Below the pieces are notes generated by a model. It was given only the letters and a program-made list of their open reading frames with translations, was not told where the DNA came from and did not search any database. From assembly GCA_041192685.1 (NCBI GenBank), contig JBEEMM010000077.1, positions 1 to 6,824 on the forward strand: a DNA stretch of 6,824 nucleotides, read 5' to 3'. Both the position numbers and the translations under genes were made by a program. The DNA comes from TMED14 sp041192685 (lineage in GTDB: Bacteria > Bacteroidota > Bacteroidia > Flavobacteriales > Schleiferiaceae). Positions 1 through 6,779 of this stretch are shown in pieces (within the stretch, counting starts at the first letter, position 1; each line of letters opens with the position of its first letter).

Positions 1-1
1 G

Positions 2-448
2 CTGCTCGAAGGCCCGCTGCCCTCCTACTATGCCACCCGCATGGTTCCCAAGACCGAGCTTCCTGCCCCTCCGCTTGCGGCCAAAGACGCCAAGCTTCTG
101 ATTATTGGCGACGGAGACGTTGGAAAAAACCAGCGCAACATCATTCGAAACGATATTCCTCGAGGCGCCCCCCTCCCCCTGGGCTACGACCAGTACACCG
201 GCCAGCAGTTTGGCAATTCTGACTTTCTGCTCAATGCCATGGACTACCTGCTCGAAGGCAATGGCCTCATTTCGGTGCGGGGTAGAGACGTGAGCCTGCG
301 CCTGCTCGACCGGCCCAAGGTTGACGAGCGCGCGGCATTTTTCCAAGGCCTAAATTCCTTGGCTCCCATTGCATTAGTGCTCCTGCTGCACGCCCTTTAC
401 CGCAAACTTCGCCAGCGCCGATTTGGCCGACAAAATTCTGAATTATGA
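2..448 (+). CDS. gldG: GldG C-terminal part, gliding-motility ABC transporter subunit (5' end missing)
   Basis: Only the last 148 codons are present; the reading frame is open to the left edge, so the true start lies outside the window (the family is usually over 500 residues). The visible part carries the GldG C-terminal pattern: a GDGD turn, then PLPLGYDQYTGQQFGN, a LLNAMDYLL helix, a GLISVRGRDVSLRLLD segment, a hydrophobic stretch at about nt 353-403 (SLAPIALVLLLHALY) and a basic tail. This fits a periplasmic domain anchored by a C-terminal membrane helix. In flavobacteria GldG works with GldA and GldF as an ABC transporter needed for gliding; its substrate is unknown. The TGA stop overlaps the next ATG (ATGA), so the downstream DUF4340 gene is probably translationally coupled. 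The identification rests on recalled family sequence, not on a search. The presence of this gene alone does not prove that the organism glides. Confidence 0.88.
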   Translation: MLEGPLPSYYATRMVPKTELPAPPLAAKDAKLLIIGDGDVGKNQRNIIRNDIPRGAPLPLGYDQYTGQQFGNSDFLLNAMDYLLEGNGLISVRGRDVSLRLLDRPKVDERAAFFQGLNSLAPIALVLLLHALYRKLRQRRFGRQNSEL

Positions 449-1461
449 AGTCTAAGTTTAAACCCTTCTTTCGCCTTTCGGTAGTTATTGGCCTCGCCCT
501 TGTGGCCTTGGTGGCCTTCTTGATTGTGCGAGAGTCCCAAAGCAATGACGACCTGAGCCCCGAAGCCTACGATTTTGCCCTGGCCGACACCGCATCCATT
601 GACCGAATTGTTCTCTGGAACCGCAGCCCAGATACCGCCATTCTCACGCGCGAGTCGGGAATTTGGTTGATCAACGGGGCCCACCCGGCACGCCCAGACG
701 CCATAGAGGTGCTGCTTGAAACGCTGTACCGCGTAAGGTTGCGCGGATTTGCGCCCGATGCCGCTACCGCCAATATTCTGTCGGCCATGTCGGTCTACGG
801 AACCCACGTGGATGTTTCGGCCGGCGGGAAAATCCTAAAGTCCTTCACGGTGGGCACCGAAACCCCCGACATGCTCGGCACCTACTTTTTGCGCGACGGC
901 TTTGGGCGCCCGGTGGCCGTTCATATACCAGGCTTTAACGGGTTTTTAAGCAGTCGATTCTTCTTGCGCGACGACCTGTGGCGACACCGGATTCTTTGGT
1001 CGAGCACCGAGGCTGTGGAGGCCATGAGCATCGAATACTCGGACTCCTCCGCAGCAAACTTCGCGCTCGAGCAGCAGGGCGGAACCTGGATTCTAAATTC
1101 CAAAGGCAAGACAGAACCCACCAACGGAATGGCGGTTCAAGCCCTGCTCAAGGCCGTGAATGCAAGCCAGTACGAAGGCGTAATTATTCCCTCTGACCTG
1201 GCCTACTCCAGGCAAGATAGCCTCAAGGCACTGCCGCCTCGAGTCCGTATGAGCATCCGGCGCAGCGATGGCACCGTGAATTCGATGATTCTCTACCACG
1301 TTCCCGCCGACCCCGAAGCGGTTGACGACAACGGCCGTCCGCAAGAATTCGACCCCAACCGTTTTTATGCGTTTATGGAGGACGACCGCATGGTTTTAGT
1401 GCAGCGATTCGGTCTTCAACACCTGTTGAAAAGTTCTCGCGCTTTGCGTGCTTCGAGGTAA
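445..1461 (+). CDS. DUF4340 domain protein, membrane-anchored, coupled to gldG
   Basis: This 338-residue protein has a short basic N-terminus (MKSKFKPFFR), one hydrophobic segment at residues 11-28, and then a soluble domain that should face the periplasm. The pattern after the anchor is typical of DUF4340: a strand-rich start (IDRIVLW), a TRESGIWLINGAHPARPDAIEVLLETL segment (about 68-93) and two similar halves, the second around residues 190-240 (EQQGGTWILNSKGKTEPTNGMAVQALL). DUF4340 proteins often lie beside GldG-like or ABC_transp_aux genes, and no biochemical role is established. The ATG at 445 lies inside the gldG stop (4 bp overlap), which fixes the start and suggests coupled translation. 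I infer a role as an accessory component of the GldFG transporter. The only alternative I can offer is a generic envelope protein of unknown function. Confidence 0.82.
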   Translation: MKSKFKPFFRLSVVIGLALVALVAFLIVRESQSNDDLSPEAYDFALADTASIDRIVLWNRSPDTAILTRESGIWLINGAHPARPDAIEVLLETLYRVRLRGFAPDAATANILSAMSVYGTHVDVSAGGKILKSFTVGTETPDMLGTYFLRDGFGRPVAVHIPGFNGFLSSRFFLRDDLWRHRILWSSTEAVEAMSIEYSDSSAANFALEQQGGTWILNSKGKTEPTNGMAVQALLKAVNASQYEGVIIPSDLAYSRQDSLKALPPRVRMSIRRSDGTVNSMILYHVPADPEAVDDNGRPQEFDPNRFYAFMEDDRMVLVQRFGLQHLLKSSRALRASR

Positions 1462-1469
1462 TTACTTTG
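1462..1469 (+). promoter_or_regulatory. Possible -7 element before dnaN
   Basis: TTACTTTG matches the Bacteroidota -7 consensus TAnnTTTG at five of six fixed positions (the second base is T instead of A). It ends four bases before the dnaN ATG, so transcription from it would give a leaderless or nearly leaderless mRNA. A TTTG lies upstream at 1443-1446, but the 15 bp spacing is shorter than usual for a -33 element. The box sits in the 12 bp gap after the DUF4340 gene, so dnaN could be read both from this site and by read-through from gldG. This is a weak call. Confidence 0.35.
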
Positions 1470-1473
1470 CAGT

Positions 1474-2595
1474 ATGAAGTTCATCGTTTCCAGCGGACAA
1501 CTACTCCGCGCACTACAGACGGTTTCGGGCGTTATTCAGTCCAACCACACCCTGCCCATCCTCGACCACCTCTTGGTGGTTTTAGAGCCCAATAAGCTCA
1601 CTATAACTGCCTCAGACCTGGAGACCACCATGACGACTACCCTCGAGGTGGCGTCTGAATCCGAAGCTACGGCTGCCATTCCTGCCCGCATGCTCCTGGA
1701 CACGGTCAAGAGCTTCCCCGAGCAGCCCTTGACCTTTACCTTCAATCCAAGCGCCCACAGCTTAGAGGTCAGCAGCGATTCTGGCAAGTATGCGATTTCC
1801 TACATCGACGCATCGGAATACCCCAAAGCACCTGCGGTTCAGGCCTCGGTAACGGTGGAACTTCCTGCTCACGTGCTCAATACTGCGATTGCAAAAACCC
1901 TTTTTGCTGCGGGTAACGACGACCTTCGGCCCGTGATGAGTGGCGTCTTCTTTCAGCTCGCTCCCGACGGACTCACTTTTGTGGCCACCGACGCGCACAA
2001 GCTCGTTCGCTACCGCCGCAGCGACTATGCAGCGCCCCAAACGGCAGAGTTCATTATGCCCAAAAAGCCTTTGAACCTGCTCAAGGCAACGCTTGGAACC
2101 AACGACGACCTCGTGGAGATTCGCTACACCGAGCAAAACGCCCAGTTCACCTACGACGGCGTTACGCTCACTTGCCGTCTGATTGACGGTAAGTACCCCA
2201 ACTTTGAAGGCGTTATTCCCAAGAATAACCCCAACCGCATGACCGTTGACCGCGGAGCCTTTACCGGCAGCGTGAAGCGCGTGAGCCTCTTTGCCAACAA
2301 GACCACGCACCAGATTCGCCTCAAGATGGCGGGCAACGAACTCTTCATTAGCGCCGAAGATCCGGACTTTGCCAACAAGGCTCACGAGCGATTGGCATGC
2401 AGCTACGAGGGGAGCGACCTTGAAATTGGCTTTAACAGCCGTTTTATCGTCGAAATGCTCGGCAACATTGACAGCAGCTCGCTAGTCTGGGAATTCTCAG
2501 CCGCCAACCGCGCTGGCCTGCTCTTTCCGGACCGTCCCAGTGAAGACGGAGAAGACTTGCTGATGCTGGTCATGCCCGTGATGCTCAACGCCTAG
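1474..2595 (+). CDS. dnaN: DNA polymerase III beta subunit (sliding clamp)
   Basis: This 373-residue protein matches the usual length (about 366-375) of the bacterial sliding clamp. The clamp dimerises into a ring around DNA and gives DNA polymerase III its processivity. The three repeated clamp folds are visible: domain 1 starts MKFIVSSGQLLRALQTVSGVI and contains the HTLPILDHLLV and ITASDLET segments; domain 2 contains DDLRPVMSGVFFQL and FVATDAHKLVRY (about residues 150-185); domain 3 includes RLIDGKYPNFEGVIP and RVSLFANKTTHQIRL. The C-terminus MLVMPVMLNA keeps the conserved MPxxL clamp ending, with two extra residues. The ATG at 1474 gives the standard N-terminus. The gene follows the DUF4340 gene by 12 bp, far from any visible dnaA or origin. 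It is complete and looks fully functional. Confidence 0.97.
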   Translation: MKFIVSSGQLLRALQTVSGVIQSNHTLPILDHLLVVLEPNKLTITASDLETTMTTTLEVASESEATAAIPARMLLDTVKSFPEQPLTFTFNPSAHSLEVSSDSGKYAISYIDASEYPKAPAVQASVTVELPAHVLNTAIAKTLFAAGNDDLRPVMSGVFFQLAPDGLTFVATDAHKLVRYRRSDYAAPQTAEFIMPKKPLNLLKATLGTNDDLVEIRYTEQNAQFTYDGVTLTCRLIDGKYPNFEGVIPKNNPNRMTVDRGAFTGSVKRVSLFANKTTHQIRLKMAGNELFISAEDPDFANKAHERLACSYEGSDLEIGFNSRFIVEMLGNIDSSSLVWEFSAANRAGLLFPDRPSEDGEDLLMLVMPVMLNA

Positions 2596-2605
2596 GATTT
2601 TTGCC

Positions 2606-3253
2606 GTGAACCTCTTGGTCGTTGCCGACGTGCACGGGTGTTCTAAAACACTTAAGACGTTAGTGCGCGAGCGTTGGAATCCTCACGACGAGTTTTTAAT
2701 TTTTGTCGGGGACCTGGTTAACAAGGGGCCCAAGTCTGCCAAGGTGGTGGAATACGTTCGCGAGCTGCAAACGGAATACCCCTACAGCGTGTTTGTGGTG
2801 CGCGGAAACCACGAGCAAATGATGGTCGATGCCCACGATAGCCTCGTTTTGCCCGAGCCGTCTTTTTATACCCGATTTAAAAAAGACCTCATCAAACGCG
2901 GAATCCCCCTGAAGAAAACCATCGAGTGGATGCGCCGATTGCCCCTGAAGTGGGAAAATAAGTACGTAATGGTGACCCATGCGGGGATTGCGCTGCATGC
3001 CCGAGATCCCTTTGTGGCAGCCAACCTTCGGTCGGTACTGCACAACCGGTCGGCACTCAAAAATGTCGGCAAACTTCAAATTTTTGGTCACGTAATTCAA
3101 GAGCCAGAAATTCCGCGGTTTTACCCGGCGGCGAACGCTTGGTGCATCGACACGGGTTGCTGGAGGGGAGGCGGACTCCATGCCCTGCGCCTCACGCGCA
3201 CCGGAGAAGTTTTGGAATTTCTGCGCGAACCAACCCACAGCACCGACCTTTGA
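2606..3253 (+). CDS. PPP-type metallophosphoesterase (calcineurin-like)
   Basis: This 215-residue protein carries the full metal-site signature of the calcineurin-like phosphoesterase fold in the PPP/ApaH-like subgroup: DVHG (8-11), GDLVNKGP (35-42), RGNHE (66-70), THAG (124-127), GH (161-162) and IDTG (181-184). The D, H, N and H ligands for two metal ions are all present. Related proteins are serine/threonine phosphatases or symmetric Ap4A hydrolases; the sequence does not decide between them, so I give no gene symbol. There is no signal peptide or membrane segment, so it is probably cytosolic. The start is GTG at 2606, ten bases after dnaN stops; no ATG further in would keep the DVHG strand, so GTG is well supported. 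The spacing suggests co-transcription with dnaN. A functional link to replication is not shown. Confidence 0.85.
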   Translation: MNLLVVADVHGCSKTLKTLVRERWNPHDEFLIFVGDLVNKGPKSAKVVEYVRELQTEYPYSVFVVRGNHEQMMVDAHDSLVLPEPSFYTRFKKDLIKRGIPLKKTIEWMRRLPLKWENKYVMVTHAGIALHARDPFVAANLRSVLHNRSALKNVGKLQIFGHVIQEPEIPRFYPAANAWCIDTGCWRGGGLHALRLTRTGEVLEFLREPTHSTDL

Positions 3254-3298
3254 ACTGGAATTTGTCGATTCATTCTGACACCAACACACCCATGACCC

Positions 3299-4924
3299 AT
3301 GCCTAACGCACTGTTTTCTGTACCCAAGGCCGTCAACGAGACGGTACTGAGCTATGCACCCGGAAGCCCAGAACGCAGCCGGCTTTTGAAGACCTACGAG
3401 AAGATGCTGGGCGAAGAAGTGGATATTCCGATGTTTATCGGGGGCCGGGAGGTTCGCAGCGGAAGCCTTCGGGAATGCCGTCCGCCCCATGACCACCAGC
3501 GAGTGATTGGCCGCTACCACTGGGGGGGCAAGGAGCACGTCGAGCAAGCCATTGACGCGGCCCTAACCGCCCACGCCTCTTGGTCGTCCATGCCCTGGTT
3601 TGAACGCGCCGGAATCTTTTTGCGCGCGGCCGACCTGGTGAGCGGGCCCTACCGCGATAAAATCAATGCGGCAACCATGCTGGCTCAGTCCAAAACGGTG
3701 CACCAAGCTGAAATCGATGCAGCCTGCGAATTCGCGGATTTTTTGCGCTTTAACGTGCAGTTTATGACCGAAATCTACGCCCAGCAGCCCGAGAGCTCAC
3801 CCGGAATGTGGAACCGCATGGAGTACCGTGCTCTTGAGGGATTCATCCTGGCCGTTACGCCATTCAACTTCACGGCAATTGCCGGAAACCTTCCGTCTGC
3901 GCCCGCTTTGATGGGCAACGTAGCCCTATGGAAGCCTGCTGATACGCAAATCTATTCGGCTTGGGTAATCATGGAAATCTTTCGCAAGGCGGGCCTTCCC
4001 GACGGAGTAATTAACCTGGTTTATGCCGACGGTGCACTCGTGGGCGACCTCGTCTTTAAGCATCCTGACTTTGCTGGCCTGCACTTCACCGGTTCAACGG
4101 GCGTGTTCAAGCACCTCTGGAAGGAGGTCGGCGCAAACATTGACCGCTACAAGGCCTACCCGCGCATTGTGGGCGAAACGGGCGGCAAAGACTTCATTCT
4201 TGCACACCCTTCTGCGGATGCGGCCGAAGTCGCCACCTCCATGAGCCGAGGGGCCTTCGAATTCCAAGGACAAAAGTGCTCGGCCGCCTCGCGTGCCTAT
4301 GTGCCAGCCAGCCTTTGGCCCGCCGTCAAGGCCAAGCTCGTCGAAGACGTCAAGAGCTTTAAAATGGGCAGCCCAGGGGATCCGTCCAACTTCATAACGG
4401 CGGTTATTGACGAGCGTTCCTTCGACAAGATTGTTTCCTTTATTGACTACGCAAAAAGTCAAAAAGACGCTGAAGTGCTGGTCGGCGGCGGACACGATAA
4501 ATCCAAGGGCTACTTTATCGAAGCCACGGTAGTTGCCACGACGAATCCGAACTTTCGCACGATGAGCGAAGAAATTTTTGGACCCTTCTTGACCATTTTT
4601 GTCTACGAAGATGCCCAGTGGAGCGAAACCTTGGACCTAATCAACCGAACTTCAGAGTACGCCTTGACCGGAGCGGTCTTCTCCCGCGATCGGTATGCCG
4701 TAGACGAGGCAACCCGCCGTTTGGCCTTTGCCGCCGGTAATTTCTATGTCAACGACAAGCCCACCGGAGCCGTGGTAGGCCAGCAGCCTTTTGGGGGTGC
4801 ACGCGGATCAGGAACCAACGACAAAGCAGGGTCAATTTTGAACCTCCTTCGCTGGGTTTCACCGCGCACGATTAAGGAAACTCTTGTTCCGCCCGCAGAC
4901 TACCGCTACCCCTTCTTGGGCTAA
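3299..4924 (+). CDS. pruA: L-glutamate gamma-semialdehyde dehydrogenase (1-pyrroline-5-carboxylate dehydrogenase)
   Basis: This enzyme oxidises glutamate gamma-semialdehyde, the open form of pyrroline-5-carboxylate, to glutamate with NAD+, the second step of proline breakdown. The 541-residue length fits the stand-alone type; there is no fused proline dehydrogenase as in PutA. Aldehyde dehydrogenase motifs are intact: TPFNF (187-191) with catalytic-site Asn190, FTGST (263-267) in the cofactor fold, GETGGKD (292-298) with general base Glu293, GQKCSA with nucleophile Cys327, EEIFGPF (424-430), and the PruA-type PFGGARGSGTNDKAG (497-511). The N-terminus (NALFSVPKAVNETVLSYAPGSPER) and PPHDHQRVIGRYHWG match the Bacteroidota PruA form, which supports the ATG at 3299. 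The gene lies 45 bp after the phosphoesterase, so it may have its own promoter, and it converges on rsmG. No proline dehydrogenase gene is in the window. Confidence 0.95.
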   Translation: MPNALFSVPKAVNETVLSYAPGSPERSRLLKTYEKMLGEEVDIPMFIGGREVRSGSLRECRPPHDHQRVIGRYHWGGKEHVEQAIDAALTAHASWSSMPWFERAGIFLRAADLVSGPYRDKINAATMLAQSKTVHQAEIDAACEFADFLRFNVQFMTEIYAQQPESSPGMWNRMEYRALEGFILAVTPFNFTAIAGNLPSAPALMGNVALWKPADTQIYSAWVIMEIFRKAGLPDGVINLVYADGALVGDLVFKHPDFAGLHFTGSTGVFKHLWKEVGANIDRYKAYPRIVGETGGKDFILAHPSADAAEVATSMSRGAFEFQGQKCSAASRAYVPASLWPAVKAKLVEDVKSFKMGSPGDPSNFITAVIDERSFDKIVSFIDYAKSQKDAEVLVGGGHDKSKGYFIEATVVATTNPNFRTMSEEIFGPFLTIFVYEDAQWSETLDLINRTSEYALTGAVFSRDRYAVDEATRRLAFAAGNFYVNDKPTGAVVGQQPFGGARGSGTNDKAGSILNLLRWVSPRTIKETLVPPADYRYPFLG

Positions 4925-4933
4925 CGCCAGCAG

Positions 4934-4951
4934 CCAGTAACTAGTTACTGG
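4934..4951. terminator. Perfect 18 bp palindrome between convergent genes, possible bidirectional terminator
   Basis: CCAGTAACTAGTTACTGG is its own reverse complement. As RNA it can fold as a 7 bp stem (CCAGTAA/TTACTGG) with a CTAG loop. It begins ten bases after the pruA stop ends and lies one base from the rsmG stop on the other strand, where a terminator for both genes is expected. On the + strand it is followed by TTTA, a short U-run; on the - strand no T-tract follows. The stem is short and AT-containing, so intrinsic termination may be weak. A protein-binding palindrome is the alternative. Confidence 0.5.
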
Positions 4952-4952
4952 T

Positions 4953-5549
4953 TTAGGCCGGAAGCTCCACGACGACCTTTGTCTCGTAGAATTCCCCAGG
5001 CAGCCACTGACTAATGGGGTGAATTCGGTGGCGAATGCCGCGAAGCTCTTCGCTAAGGTCGCCGCCCTTAAGCGCAAAGAGAGCAGTACTGGGTTTGGAG
5101 GACCAATTGCCCTTCATCCAGCGCTTTAGTTCACCTGCAGGCGCCACGGCGCGAGTGACCGCCAAATCAAAGGGGCCCTTCACCTCTTCCATCCGACCCC
5201 AAACCGCGCGGACGTTGGTTAATTCCAATGCATCAGCAATAGCCTGCACCACCTTAATCTTTTTTGCCACGGAATCCACTAAGACCCATTCCGCTTCAGG
5301 GAAGGCAATGGCCAAGGGGATTCCAGGGAATCCGCCGCCGGTGCCAATGTCGGCAACCCTCAAGCCGGGCTTTAGGGGCAGCACTTGCCCAAGGGCAAGG
5401 GAATGGAGGATGTGACGCTCCCATAAATTGCCGAGGTCCTTGCGGGAGACTACGTTGATCTGCGCATTCCAGTGGGCATAGAGCTCCGGCAGCAATGAAA
5501 GCTTAGCCTTAGCCGATTCCGACACAAAAGGGAACATCGAGGAGTCCAT
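4953..5549 (-). CDS. rsmG: 16S rRNA (guanine527-N7)-methyltransferase
   Basis: RsmG (GidB) methylates N7 of G527 in 16S rRNA using S-adenosylmethionine; loss of it often gives low-level streptomycin resistance. From the ATG at 5549 the protein has 198 residues, slightly short for a family of about 205-215. Diagnostic segments are WNAQINVVSRKD (27-38), ERHILHSLAL (44-53), the SAM-binding VADIGTGGGFPGIPLAI (65-81), VDSVAKKI (91-98), the TRAVAP loop (132-137) and FALKGG (158-163). I chose ATG 5549 because it forms a TGATG overlap with the upstream glycosyltransferase stop. A TTG at 5561 would add four residues and cannot be excluded. The one-base overlap implies co-transcription and probably translational coupling with the glycosyltransferase. 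It converges on pruA. Confidence 0.95.
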   Translation of the reverse strand: MDSSMFPFVSESAKAKLSLLPELYAHWNAQINVVSRKDLGNLWERHILHSLALGQVLPLKPGLRVADIGTGGGFPGIPLAIAFPEAEWVLVDSVAKKIKVVQAIADALELTNVRAVWGRMEEVKGPFDLAVTRAVAPAGELKRWMKGNWSSKPSTALFALKGGDLSEELRGIRHRIHPISQWLPGEFYETKVVVELPA

Positions 5550-6733
5550 CAACCCTTCCAAAAGGGTTTGCTCATGGGGTCCCGCTTGGGTATGCGGCGG
5601 CGAACCAGGTCAAGCCGAAGCCAGAGGGGCATGCGCAGCGCATCAGACCAATGACCAAACCGAGAGGAGTGCACCAAAAGCACTGCTCCAACAAAAGCGT
5701 GAAGCGCAACCCAGGAGCCCGCGGCAAAAAACGCCTGATCGCGCATGAAATCGCGCAAGGGATCAAGACCCACCGCCTGAACGAGAACCACGTGCCCGCC
5801 AACGATGGCCATTGCCAGTAATCCGGCGAGGTCCGTCAAGAACAGGCCAAAAATTCCCAAAAGCAAGGCGCTTTGCTCTGACGATGCCCGCACTTCACGC
5901 AGCTTGGGATCCCGTTCAATTCCGCCCCGACGGGCAATGGTTGCACTGTCTGCCAATACTGAGCGCCCGCGCTGACGGAGCAGGGTCAGGAGCAGCTCCC
6001 CTTCGCCACCGTCCACGTGCATGCTGTCTTGAAAGCCCTTCAGCTCCATGAAGTCGTTGCTGCGAAAGGCAAAATTGACCGGCACCATAGAGGTCGGGAG
6101 TCCGCCCGTATGCTGGCGAAGCCAGGCCCATAGCTGGCCGGCGTGCATCGGAATTCGGGCAAGCTGGTTGGCCTCTACTACCTGAACCGGGCCCCAAACC
6201 GAAGAGGTTCCGCGGTCCAAGAGAGGCTGCGTCAAGGCGCCCAGCCATGGGGCAAAATTCTTTGGTGGAATGGTGGCAGCGTCCACCCAAACGGCATAAG
6301 TGCATTTTGTAGCCTTGATACCAAGGGTCATAGCCAGCTTGCGGGTGCGCCAAAACCGATTGCTGTGCGGCACTGTTACTACTTTAAGCCATTGGTACTT
6401 AAGTCTTAAAAATTCGATTCGTTGCGCGGTGTCGTCCTCGCTTTGGTTGTCAATGACCACCAACTCTACCTGCGCAGGCAGCTCGGCGCTGGCAAAAGCC
6501 TCAATCCATTCTTCAAAACGGCTTGCCGCGTTTCGGCCTACCACGAGCAGGGCCAAATCCTTGAGCGGCGCGGAATCCTGACCTACGCTCTGGGTGTTCA
6601 ACGACCAAAGTCCGCGCGAAGCATAGACGAGAAGGGCCAATGCAAGCAGGGAAGCCAATGCAGAACCGATCAAAATGGCTGAAGCAAGCGGGCTCATCAA
6701 CCAGGGCACTACTTGTTCCAACCACGCATTCAT
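5549..6733 (-). CDS. Family 2 glycosyltransferase, membrane-anchored
   Basis: From the ATG at 6733 the protein has 394 residues: a membrane helix at about 16-38, a GT-A nucleotide-sugar domain at about 58-265, and hydrophobic segments at about 288-312 and 334-355, followed by a basic tail. GT2 features are LALLVVGRNAA (60-70), VVIDNQSEDDT (92-102), the DxD position WVDAATIPP (149-157), and DGGEGELLLTLLRQRG (241-256) in place of the usual GEDxxL acceptor motif. The fold suggests transfer of a sugar to a surface glycan or lipid at the inner membrane; donor and acceptor cannot be read from the sequence. The DxD motif is D-A-A, losing its second acid. The frame stays open upstream, past GTG 6808 to the edge, but extending it would overlap the divergent tgt start and its promoter, so I prefer ATG 6733. 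The stop overlaps the rsmG start by one base. Confidence 0.82.
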   Translation of the reverse strand: MNAWLEQVVPWLMSPLASAILIGSALASLLALALLVYASRGLWSLNTQSVGQDSAPLKDLALLVVGRNAASRFEEWIEAFASAELPAQVELVVIDNQSEDDTAQRIEFLRLKYQWLKVVTVPHSNRFWRTRKLAMTLGIKATKCTYAVWVDAATIPPKNFAPWLGALTQPLLDRGTSSVWGPVQVVEANQLARIPMHAGQLWAWLRQHTGGLPTSMVPVNFAFRSNDFMELKGFQDSMHVDGGEGELLLTLLRQRGRSVLADSATIARRGGIERDPKLREVRASSEQSALLLGIFGLFLTDLAGLLAMAIVGGHVVLVQAVGLDPLRDFMRDQAFFAAGSWVALHAFVGAVLLVHSSRFGHWSDALRMPLWLRLDLVRRRIPKRDPMSKPFWKG

Positions 6734-6741
6734 TATGCCTG

Positions 6742-6749
6742 CAAAAGTA
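6742..6749 (-). promoter_or_regulatory. -7 promoter element for the glycosyltransferase-rsmG pair
   Basis: Read on the - strand this is TACTTTTG, a perfect match to the Bacteroidota -7 consensus TAnnTTTG. It is followed by CAGGCATA and then the ATG at 6733, so the leader would be only a few bases long. I see no clear TTTG -33 element at the expected distance upstream. The position supports ATG 6733 as the start rather than the longer GTG form. Confidence 0.5.
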
Positions 6750-6767
6750 GTCCAAGAACCGGCGCCG

Positions 6768-6775
6768 TACCTTTG
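6768..6775 (+). promoter_or_regulatory. -7 promoter element for the rightward gene (probable tgt)
   Basis: TACCTTTG fits TAnnTTTG at every fixed position and ends four bases before the GTG at 6780, the same spacing as the weaker box before dnaN. Transcription would begin at or very near the start codon. No clear -33 TTTG is visible upstream. It points away from the - strand box at 6742-6749, forming a divergent pair 18 bp apart. Confidence 0.45.
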
Positions 6776-6779
6776 GAAG

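Noticed and set aside
1762..2385. 207-codon open frame on the - strand
   Set aside because: It is fully antisense to dnaN and has no recognisable motif; it is a shadow of the clamp reading frame.
3249..3277. Possible pruA promoter (TTTG at 3249-3252, TCATTCTG at 3270-3277)
   Set aside because: The -7 part matches only four of six fixed positions, and TTTG is common in this sequence; too weak to list as a feature.
2696..3547. 283-codon open frame on the - strand
   Set aside because: It lies antisense to the phosphoesterase and the start of pruA, both of which have intact family motifs. Its translation shows no recognisable domain, and long antisense frames are common at this GC content.
5916..6353. 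145-codon - strand frame inside the glycosyltransferase
   Set aside because: It is out of frame within a gene with clear GT2 motifs, and its composition looks like a frame-shifted reading of that gene.
6735..6779. ATG 6735 as the start of the rightward gene
   Set aside because: It would add 15 residues before the Tgt-like start and overlap both -7 boxes; GTG 6780 fits the family N-terminus and the promoter spacing better.
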